DNA from: a virus
Reading direction: 5' to 3' (one strand)
DNA: 27,461 nucleotides
Virus record (IMG/VR): IMGVR_UViG_3300025890_000123
Span: 1-27,461 of that record
A model generated the notes under the pieces. The model ran no database searches. It was not told the DNA's origin and saw nothing but the letters and a program-made list of their open reading frames with translations. Positions 22,243 to 27,461 of this stretch are shown here, piece after piece. The number at the start of each line of letters is the position of its first letter. The stretch's first letter is position 1. The position numbers and the translations under genes are program-made.

Positions 22243-22685
22243 TGAAAAGAAAGCCTAGACAAAGAAGACCTATAGAAAAAGGTAAGCCCAAAGGATACGA
22301 CTCTAAATGGGAAAAGACTTTACACGATACAGTCCTACAAGATTGGATACACCACGATGGTAAGGTTCCTTATGTTATAGAACACAACTATCATCCTGAT
22401 TTTACTAAAAGGATAGGGCGCAAAAAGATTATCATTGAAGCCAAAGGTAGATTCTGGGACTACGCTGAGTTTACTAAATACATATGGATTCAAAAAGCTT
22501 TACCTAGTAGCACAGAACTGGTATTCTTATTTGCAAATTCATCAGCGCCTATGCCTCAAGCAAAGAGACGCAAAGACGGTACTAAGAGAAGCCACGGAGA
22601 ATGGGCATCTGATAACGGCTTTAGATGGTTTACTGTTGATACATTACCAGAAGAATGGAGGAGTGAAAGTGAAACAAAAGACTAA
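22242..22685 (+). CDS. Endonuclease I, T7 gp3-like junction resolvase
   Basis: The 147-residue enzyme follows the T7 endonuclease I pattern, cutting Holliday junctions and branched DNA. Candidate catalytic residues are E24 (YDSKWEKTL), D53 (NYHPDF), E66 and K68 (IIIEAKG), at nearly the same spacing as in T7 gp3 (E20, D55, E65, K67). The end also resembles T7: HGEWASDNGFRWFTVDTLPE and EW. A basic N-terminus (KRKPRQRRPIEKGKPKG) precedes the core. It may also degrade host DNA to nucleotides used by RNR and ThyX. Overlaps the next gene by 17 bases. Confidence 0.9.
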   Translation: MKRKPRQRRPIEKGKPKGYDSKWEKTLHDTVLQDWIHHDGKVPYVIEHNYHPDFTKRIGRKKIIIEAKGRFWDYAEFTKYIWIQKALPSSTELVFLFANSSAPMPQAKRRKDGTKRSHGEWASDNGFRWFTVDTLPEEWRSESETKD

Positions 22686-22980
22686 AAGATGGCTCGCCTT
22701 AGATGATGCAACGCCTGCAGATTGGGACAGCATACAACAGAGTACTAGCCCACAGTGGGATGTCGTAGCTAAACCAGAACATTACAACAGCGGTGACATT
22801 GAGTGCATAGACGGTATAGAAGCTATGTTAACTAAAGAAGAGTTCATCGGATATTTAAGGGGTAACAGTCTTAAGTATCGTTGGAGATATCCTTATAAGA
22901 ATGGAACGGAGGATCTAAGGAAGGCAGCTTGGTACGAGGAAAGACTGCTTAAAACTTTAGAAGCTGATGAAGATGGATAA
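22669..22980 (+). CDS. DUF3310 protein, T7 gp1.7-like nucleotide kinase family
   Basis: GTG at 22669 follows GGAGGAG; GTG 22663 is another option. The 103-residue protein carries the DUF3310 pattern KPEHYNSGDIECIDGIEAML then FIGYLRGNSLKYRWRYPYKN and EDLRKAAWYEERLL. T7 gp1.7, a member, is a nucleotide kinase, so a role in nucleotide supply fits the neighbours ThyX and RNR. The N-terminal 30 residues are polar and unlike the core. Confidence 0.8.
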   Translation: MKQKTKRWLALDDATPADWDSIQQSTSPQWDVVAKPEHYNSGDIECIDGIEAMLTKEEFIGYLRGNSLKYRWRYPYKNGTEDLRKAAWYEERLLKTLEADEDG

Positions 22981-23158
22981 CAATTACGTAGATAGAAAGA
23001 CTGAAAGAAGAACCAGATACAATAGAAAAGTAAAAGGTAAAGTAACAAAAGATAACAAGAACTTTAAAAACATTCGCTTAGAAGAACTAAGGAAACAGGA
23101 CGCAAACGAGGAGTTATTAGATAATGGATCAGTACCAACAATACATACACAAGAGTAG
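22967..23158 (+). CDS. 63-residue very basic protein
   Basis: The frame begins at ATG 22967 (second ATG at 22973) within the DUF3310 gene's end and overlaps the RNR start by 35 bases. The product is extremely basic at its N-terminus (DRKTERRTRYNRKVKGKVTK) and acidic later (LRKQDANEELLDNGS). It is likely helical and may bind nucleic acid. No family recognised; coupled positions support it being real. Confidence 0.5.
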   Translation: MKMDNNYVDRKTERRTRYNRKVKGKVTKDNKNFKNIRLEELRKQDANEELLDNGSVPTIHTQE

Positions 23159-24995
23159 ATACGCACGTTACATAGATGATGAAAAGCGCAGAGAAGAATG
23201 GGGAGAAACAATTAATCGATATCTTTCTTTCTTTGTTGAGCGCGGTCAGATCAACGACGAAGAAGCAGTAGAACTTTTCAACGGTATAGCAGATCAAAAG
23301 GTAATGCCTTCTATGCGCTGCATGATGACAGCAGGAGCAGCCTTACACCGCGACAACGTAGCAGGATTTAACTGCTCTTACCTTCCTATTGATAGCCCTC
23401 GCTCCTTTGACGAGCTTATGTACATCCTTCTGTGTGGCACAGGCGTAGGCTTTAGCGTTGAACGTGACTACGTTAATAAGCTTCCTGAAGTAGCTGACAG
23501 CTTTCACGATACTGATTCTACTGTTGTTGTATCAGATAGTAAGGTTGGATGGGCTAGTGCTTTCAGAGAACTAATAAGTCTTCTTTATGCAGGTAAGATT
23601 CCTAAGTGTGACCTCACTAGAATACGTCCGGCGGGTGCTAGGTTAAAAACCTTTGGCGGTAGAGCAAGTGGCCCACAACCTTTAGCAGAGTTATTTAATT
23701 TTGCTGTTGAACTCTTTAAAGCTGCAGCAGGACGTAAGCTTACTTCATTAGAATGTCATGACTTAGTATGTAAGATTGCAGATATTGTTGTTGTAGGTGG
23801 TGTACGTAGATCAGCCCTTATTAGTTTAAGTAACGTTACTGATAACCGCATGGCTAACGCTAAGAACGGTGAGTGGTACTTAGGCAACGGTCAAAGAGCT
23901 TTAGCTAATAATAGTGCTGTCTACTCTGAGAAGCCTGACTTTGATACATACTCTTCTGAGATGAAGAGACTATACGATTCTAAGTCTGGAGAGCGTGGAA
24001 TCTTTAGCCGTATTGCAGCTCAAAAGGTTGCAGCACGTAACGAGAGACGCGATGCTACACATAAGTTTGGTACTAATCCTTGTTCAGAGATCATTCTACG
24101 ACCTTATCAGTTCTGTAATCTCTCTGAGGTTGTAGTAAGAGATGATGACACTGCTGAAACTTTAAAAGAAAAGGTAAGACTCGCTACAATTCTAGGTACT
24201 CTTCAATCAACAATGACTGACTTTAGATACCTCCGTAATATCTGGAAAAGGAATACAGAAGAAGAGGCTTTGCTAGGGGTTTCTATGACAGGTATCATGG
24301 ACTGTAAGCTCACCAATGGATCTACGGGTGAAGCAGCCCTAGGAACGCTCTTAGAAGCCCTCAGAGCCGTTGCAGTGGACACAAACAAAGAGTGGGCATC
24401 TAGGTTAGGGGTCAACCAATCAGCCGCCATAACGTGCGTGAAGCCGTCTGGTACGGTCTCTCAATTGACAGATAGTGCTAGTGGAATACACCCAAGGTTC
24501 AGCGAATATTATATTAGAACTGTAAGAGCTGATAAGAAAGACCCTCTTGCTACGGCTATGATAGAGGCAGGCTTTCCTCACGAGGAAGATGTAATGAATG
24601 CTTCTAACTGGGTGTTTAGCTTCCCGCAGAAAGCACCTAATAAAGCTGTTACAGTTGAAAGCATGGGCGCTATGGAACAGTTAAAGCTGTGGAAAGTTTA
24701 TCAAGATAGTTGGTGTGAGCATAAGCCTTCAATGACTTGCTATTATAATGATGATAACTTCTACTCTGTATGTCAGTGGATATGGGAAAACTTTGACAGC
24801 GTTAGCGGTATCAGCTTTCTACCTGAAGCGGAGCATGTATATAAGCAAGCACCGTATCAGAAAATAGACAAAGCAAATTATATGAAACAAATTAAGGAAC
24901 TTCCTAAAGATTTTGAGTGGGATATAGAAGAGCTAGATGATAACACTGAAGGTGCACAAACCTTAGCATGTGTTGCAGGAGTGTGCGAGATATGA
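23124..24995 (+). CDS. nrdJ: Class II (adenosylcobalamin-dependent) ribonucleotide reductase
   Basis: The 623-residue enzyme would reduce ribonucleoside triphosphates using a radical from vitamin B12 cofactor. Redox and radical residues are visible: C84 (NCSYLPI), C320 with N318 and E322 (NPCSEI) and C331 (QFCNLSE), and a C-terminal Cys pair C616 and C621 (CVAGVC) that would take electrons from thioredoxin, as in Lactobacillus leichmannii. PSGTVSQLTDSASGIHPRFS marks the family. It is shorter than L. leichmannii's enzyme (739), mainly lacking insertions. GAGGAG lies 10 bases before the ATG at 23124. A B12 source from the host is required. Confidence 0.93.
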   Translation: MDQYQQYIHKSRYARYIDDEKRREEWGETINRYLSFFVERGQINDEEAVELFNGIADQKVMPSMRCMMTAGAALHRDNVAGFNCSYLPIDSPRSFDELMYILLCGTGVGFSVERDYVNKLPEVADSFHDTDSTVVVSDSKVGWASAFRELISLLYAGKIPKCDLTRIRPAGARLKTFGGRASGPQPLAELFNFAVELFKAAAGRKLTSLECHDLVCKIADIVVVGGVRRSALISLSNVTDNRMANAKNGEWYLGNGQRALANNSAVYSEKPDFDTYSSEMKRLYDSKSGERGIFSRIAAQKVAARNERRDATHKFGTNPCSEIILRPYQFCNLSEVVVRDDDTAETLKEKVRLATILGTLQSTMTDFRYLRNIWKRNTEEEALLGVSMTGIMDCKLTNGSTGEAALGTLLEALRAVAVDTNKEWASRLGVNQSAAITCVKPSGTVSQLTDSASGIHPRFSEYYIRTVRADKKDPLATAMIEAGFPHEEDVMNASNWVFSFPQKAPNKAVTVESMGAMEQLKLWKVYQDSWCEHKPSMTCYYNDDNFYSVCQWIWENFDSVSGISFLPEAEHVYKQAPYQKIDKANYMKQIKELPKDFEWDIEELDDNTEGAQTLACVAGVCEI

Positions 24996-25204
24996 AGAAG
25001 GAAGGTAATCTAATCTCCTTTAAAGTCCTTATAGATGAGCGAGGGTTAATAAATACAGAGCTTAGTTTCTTTCCTGAAGATCAGATAAAGAAGGTTTTTG
25101 CAGACCCTTATACGCAGAACTATATTAGAACCATACTACGCGAGGGTCATTTAAAACTTGACCCTTTACACCTTTACTTAGAAAAACAACTACAGGCATT
25201 ATAA
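24992..25204 (+). CDS. 70-residue protein of unknown function
   Basis: Starts at ATG 24992, overlapping the RNR stop (ATGA), with GGAG 10 bases upstream; GTG 24968 in the same frame would add eight residues inside nrdJ. It is probably helical and mixed-charged (MKKEGNLISFKVLIDERGLI, FFPEDQIKKVFADPYTQNYI). Small genes following RNR are common in phages, but no family is recognised. Confidence 0.55.
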   Translation: MKKEGNLISFKVLIDERGLINTELSFFPEDQIKKVFADPYTQNYIRTILREGHLKLDPLHLYLEKQLQAL

Positions 25205-25205
25205 A

Positions 25206-25421
25206 ATGGAAGAATTCTTTTTTAATCCACAACCAGAAACAAGGCTATCTACTATACTACGTATTAATTCTGAAATTATAACGGCACTAGCCACAATGGA
25301 GTTAGCCGAAGAAAACATAGAAAGTATTACAGAGCTTTTAAAGAAGCACTCAGACTTTGTGATAGATACTTCTGTTAAAGTTTTAAAAGCAGAGAGACTA
25401 GATATAAAGATAGTAAAGTAA
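25206..25421 (+). CDS. 71-residue protein of unknown function, last rightward gene
   Basis: Begins one base after the previous stop and is acidic and helical (MEEFFFNPQPETRLSTILRI, ITALATMELAEENIESITEL). The ribosome site is weak, so translational coupling is likely. It ends at 25421 in a short palindrome that also contains the stop of the opposing gene. Confidence 0.55.
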   Translation: MEEFFFNPQPETRLSTILRINSEIITALATMELAEENIESITELLKKHSDFVIDTSVKVLKAERLDIKIVK

Positions 25422-25428
25422 TTTACTT
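25416..25428. other. Palindrome at the convergent junction
   Basis: AAGTAA-T-TTACTT is an inverted repeat centred on the single base between the two converging genes, and it provides the stop codon (TAA) for both. It is short for a terminator, and no long U-runs flank it. Confidence 0.5.
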
Positions 25429-25677
25429 CTTTGACTTAGCCCCCGAACACTTCCAACGCTTACGTGATAAGTTGTTGGGAGTATTAGGATCGTTCTGCTT
25501 CTTCTTAGGTAGTCTCTTCTTAATGCCTAAGCTTCTTGCACAGTAGCTGTCGCCTTTAGAGGTTCCCGGCTTAACTCTAGCGCCACCACCTTTAGCTTTA
25601 CCCGCTTGTCCGTAGCTAACCTTCTTACCGGATGCTGTTACCTTTACCTTTGCTTTACCTTTCCTAGGTTTTGCCAT
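25423..25677 (-). CDS. Small Lys-rich basic protein A
   Basis: This 84-residue protein is about one quarter Lys plus Arg. It has a Gly/Lys start (AKPRKGKAKVKVTASGKKVS), GQAGKAKGGGARVKPG, and a recognisable TSKGDSYCARSLGIKKRLPK followed by DPNTPNNLSRKRWKCSG. The latter pattern is familiar from many marine phage genomes. It is highly soluble and unlikely to be enzymatic; a DNA-binding, virion-internal role is plausible. GAGGAA lies eight bases before its ATG. It is the distal gene of the leftward cluster. Confidence 0.7.
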   Translation of the reverse strand: MAKPRKGKAKVKVTASGKKVSYGQAGKAKGGGARVKPGTSKGDSYCARSLGIKKRLPKKKQNDPNTPNNLSRKRWKCSGAKSKK

Positions 25678-25746
25678 TTAAATATTCCTCTTCTTTTTTA
25701 TCTAACCAAATCATAATTAATAATAATAAAGATACTGTTAAAACCT

Positions 25747-26004
25747 TCACGTTTTTCTATACTTTCTAGTCTTAGCCGCAGTCTTCTTAGGCTGCTTGCT
25801 GTGCTGCTTACCTGCTTTTGTATCCTTACGCTTCTTAGCGGTTGTCTTAGCGTACTCAGAAGAGCTGAGAGCGTCTCTAGCCTTTTTAGGTAAGTACCTT
25901 TCTCCTGTTGCTTTAGGCCCTTGAGTAGATGGCTTACCTGACTTAGTACCCCACTTCTGCTTTGTCCAAGCTTTTAAAGACTTCTGAGACTTTTTAAGCG
26001 CCAT
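25747..26004 (-). CDS. Small Lys-rich basic protein B
   Basis: The 85-residue product is very basic: SQKSLKAWTKQKWGTKSGKP near the start, ERYLPKKARDALSSSEYAKT in the middle, and KAGKQHSKQPKKTAAKTRKY at the end. The W-x6-K-S-G-K-P and QHSKQPKK elements are shared by small phage proteins of unknown role. Its ATG overlaps the stop of the next upstream basic protein (TAATG), so both are translated together. Confidence 0.7.
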   Translation of the reverse strand: MALKKSQKSLKAWTKQKWGTKSGKPSTQGPKATGERYLPKKARDALSSSEYAKTTAKKRKDTKAGKQHSKQPKKTAAKTRKYRKT

Positions 26005-26183
26005 TACTTGTACCCTCCACCTTTAGCTTTATATTCTTTAGCAAGCATCTGCGCTTTACGTGCTGACCATTGACCTGCTTTACCACCTTTTGATCCTGCT
26101 TTGATCTTGTTAAAAAGATTCTTACGCATAGTAGGCTTAGTATAATTACCCGCTTTGTTAACAGTAGATTTTTTCTTTGCCAT
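26004..26183 (-). CDS. Small Lys-rich basic protein C
   Basis: A 59-residue protein (MAKKKSTVNKAGNYTKPTMR, KNLFNKIKAGSKGGKAGQWS, ARKAQMLAKEYKAKGGGYK) encoded between the coiled-coil membrane protein and basic protein B. GAGG precedes its ATG by about six bases. The GGKxGQWSARKAQxLAKEYKxKGGGYK pattern occurs in other tailed phages. The function is unknown; it may be a virion or DNA-associated protein. Confidence 0.7.
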   Translation of the reverse strand: MAKKKSTVNKAGNYTKPTMRKNLFNKIKAGSKGGKAGQWSARKAQMLAKEYKAKGGGYK

Positions 26184-26190
26184 AGTTACC

Positions 26191-26646
26191 TCATTTTTTA
26201 AATATAAACATAAGAAGACTTAGTATAACGCCAAATGAAATAACAGCAGAGGTTAATACTACACCAATTGTTTTTAAAAGCTTTATATTCTCGCGTCTTC
26301 TAATCCTAGCTCTTTTAAGCTGCTTCTCGTGTTCAAGCCTAGACTCTTCTACTCTTGCCATGATCTCGTTATAATCTTTAGTAAGACCCTGCATCATCAT
26401 AGAGTCCTTGAGCTGCTGATTAAACATCTTAAGCTGCCTCTTGGCGAGTTGTATTTGCATAGAGTCCTTTACAGAAAGCCTTCCTACGTACTTACTTTCT
26501 ACGTCTTGAACAGCTTCATTGGCTGTAGCATAACGACCCATCACATCACCTAGATCACTAGCATGCCCACCTGTTTCTTTAATAGTGGATATAGCATCGT
26601 TAAGCCCCTTGATGACTGATATAACTGTAGCGACTTCTGCAATCAT
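26191..26646 (-). CDS. Coiled-coil protein with C-terminal membrane anchor
   Basis: The ATG at 26646 lies in the stop of the preceding gene (TGATG), giving 151 residues; a GTG at 26664 is possible. The first ~110 residues are helical with MIAEVATVISVIKGLNDAIS and long charged helices (LAKRQLKMFNQQLKDSMMMQ, VEESRLEHEKQLKRARIRRR), followed by a hydrophobic segment at 124-148 (IGVVLTSAVISFGVILSLLM). The basic stretch before it places the bulk in the cytoplasm. It belongs to the lysis cluster and could be a holin-associated or virion membrane protein; a spanin would normally have an N-terminal anchor. Confidence 0.6.
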   Translation of the reverse strand: MIAEVATVISVIKGLNDAISTIKETGGHASDLGDVMGRYATANEAVQDVESKYVGRLSVKDSMQIQLAKRQLKMFNQQLKDSMMMQGLTKDYNEIMARVEESRLEHEKQLKRARIRRRENIKLLKTIGVVLTSAVISFGVILSLLMFIFKK

Positions 26647-26795
26647 CAGTCTTTCTTGTTCCACAGTTCAAAGAGTACTTTTACTTTCTCTTTGATGGTT
26701 TCTATATCACCGTGCATCTTAGCTAAGACTATAACTAAAGTAATAAAACCCATAAACATGGGCCAAGTAGCATTTACAAACTCCATAGCTGTCAT
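26646..26795 (-). CDS. Small single-TM protein in the lysis cassette
   Basis: A 49-residue protein (MTAMEFVNATWPMFMGFITL, VIVLAKMHGDIETIKEKVKV, LFELWNKKD) has one membrane segment at about residues 7-26 followed by an amphipathic charged helix. It starts inside the holin stop (TGATG) and ends inside the next start (TGATG). By size and layout it may be a second holin, antiholin or pinholin-like protein. The exact function is not resolvable from sequence. Confidence 0.6.
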   Translation of the reverse strand: MTAMEFVNATWPMFMGFITLVIVLAKMHGDIETIKEKVKVLFELWNKKD

Positions 26796-27199
26796 CACTT
26801 ATCCCTGTGTACTGAGTTCTTTTTCTCGTAAGTTCTCATAGCACCTAGTCCAAGCATTCCCATCAGCACAGGCATCATGGTTTCCAAGGGTACAAGAGGT
26901 ATCACGATATCGTACTCAAGGAGAGCCAGAACAAAGTTGCTGAAAGGGATAGTAATAAAGTTACCAAACATACCTAAGCCACAAGTCCAACCAATAAAAG
27001 GTCTCCACCCTGCTACAAATAATGAATTGTGTGCTGCTTCTACTTTGTTAACCTCAAGCTGACCCTTAGCAAGCTCTTGAGCATGATTCTGAGCCATTGT
27101 AGCAACTTCATGCGCTAACGCAGCCTTCTGATCCTTATCCTCTATAAACTTGTCTAGAAGACCTGTGACAGGCCCTATAAGAGCGTTTAAAATAGTCAT
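26795..27199 (-). CDS. Three-TM holin (GTA holin family-like)
   Basis: The 134-residue protein matches the pattern of the GTA holin 3TM family: an N-terminal segment (NALIGPVTGLLDKFIEDKDQ), the helix LAKGQLEVNKVEAAHNSLFV, then the core AGWRPFIGWTCGLGMFGNFI and two more hydrophobic stretches (FSNFVLALLEYDIVIPLVPL; PVLMGMLGLGAMRTYEKK). Such proteins permeabilise the inner membrane so endolysin reaches peptidoglycan. It starts immediately after the endolysin stop and overlaps the next gene by one base. Confidence 0.8.
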   Translation of the reverse strand: MTILNALIGPVTGLLDKFIEDKDQKAALAHEVATMAQNHAQELAKGQLEVNKVEAAHNSLFVAGWRPFIGWTCGLGMFGNFITIPFSNFVLALLEYDIVIPLVPLETMMPVLMGMLGLGAMRTYEKKNSVHRDK

Positions 27200-27461
27200 C
27201 TAATAACTCCATACCCAAGGTCGCGTTCTACCGCTTTCCCACTCAAGATCATCTAAGTGTATAAATCTAGTAGCGCCTTTTTGATTAACACCAATACCTG
27301 TCATTCCTATTCTGATAGCAGCATCTAAAAGCTTGTAAGCTGCTTCACCTTTAACAGCAATATCTATAGCTCTACCAGAAGGATGTGATCCCGGTTTACT
27401 TTTCTTAGCTTCTATCGGATGATCCTTGCAACGGTAACCAGAGGTAACAACAAAAGGAAAT
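27200..27461 (-). CDS. Endolysin, peptidase M15-like, 5' end cut by window edge
   Basis: The last 86 codons show the M15 D-Ala-D-Ala carboxypeptidase/endolysin pattern: VTSGYRCKDH, the zinc-site SHPSGRAIDI (His and Asp), the central IGMTGIGVNQKG, and RFIHLDDLEWE with the third His. These fit a Zn2+-dependent peptidase cleaving peptide stems of peptidoglycan. The stop at 27200 is one base from the holin ATG. The start lies to the right of the window. Confidence 0.85.
   Translation of the reverse strand, partial: FPFVVTSGYRCKDHPIEAKKSKPGSHPSGRAIDIAVKGEAAYKLLDAAIRIGMTGIGVNQKGATRFIHLDDLEWESGRTRPWVWSY

Noticed and set aside
22435-22668. Longer start for the DUF3310 gene within endonuclease I
   Set aside because: The extension lies wholly inside the endonuclease I gene and has no resemblance to the family; GTG 22669 after GGAGGAG fits better.
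26656-26841. Plus-strand frame across the lysis cassette
   Set aside because: It is the reverse of two coupled minus-strand membrane-protein genes.

Overview
The window is most simply read as part of a tailed, dsDNA phage genome with a short-tailed (podovirus-like), T7-related replication gene set. It has no bacterial housekeeping genes. Genes are packed tightly, with many ATGA, TAATG or TGATG stop/start overlaps. There are two complete terminase genes, a portal, a scaffold-like protein, the first ~325 residues of a major capsid protein, a T7-style primase-helicase and family A DNA polymerase, and a lysis cassette. The base composition is AT-rich. Marine podoviruses of the cobavirus/SIO1 (Zobellviridae) or HMO-2011 type carry a similar combination of family A polymerase, ThyX, B12-dependent ribonucleotide reductase and T7-like endonuclease I. 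That affiliation is an inference from gene content. The host cannot be read from the sequence.

Layout. (1) 1-7734, minus strand: packaging and head genes in leftward order: TerS, TerL, a Gly-rich protein, portal (whose 3' end is overprinted by a second gene), two structural or scaffold-like genes, and the capsid gene running off the left edge. (2) 7735-8562: an AT-rich divergent control region with two near-perfect sigma70-type promoters pointing outward, a 17-bp iteron-like array and a G-run. (3) 8563-12165, plus strand: early small genes separated by long non-coding segments rich in inverted repeats, operator-like palindromes and duplicated leaders, including a protein made almost entirely of tetrapeptide repeats. 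(4) 12277-16668, plus: a DUF932-like gene, a run of small unknown genes, ThyX, and a probable ssDNA-binding protein. (5) 16674-25421, plus: primase-helicase, DNA polymerase, three PD-(D/E)XK nucleases, endonuclease I, a DUF3310 protein, class II ribonucleotide reductase and small genes. (6) 25423-27461, minus: three tiny Lys-rich proteins, then (upstream in transcription) a lysis cassette with a coiled-coil membrane protein, a one-TM protein, a three-TM holin and an M15-type endolysin running off the right edge.

How it works together. No single-subunit RNA polymerase is seen among the rightward genes, and the promoters look like host consensus promoters, so host RNA polymerase probably reads both arms. 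The rightward arm supplies nucleotides (class II RNR, ThyX, DUF3310), replicates DNA (primase-helicase, polymerase, SSB-like protein) and processes or degrades it (four nucleases). The leftward arm makes heads and packages DNA. If the genome ends are joined, as in a circular map, the right-hand lysis genes would be the distal end of the same leftward late unit that begins at terS.

The features I consider most worth a second look are: the tetrapeptide-repeat protein; three copies of a perfect palindrome in early intergenic DNA; the out-of-frame gene inside the portal 3' end; a 57-codon gene that appears to start at a non-canonical codon; the structured RNA-like segment at 10.0-10.2 kb; and the triplet of small basic proteins.
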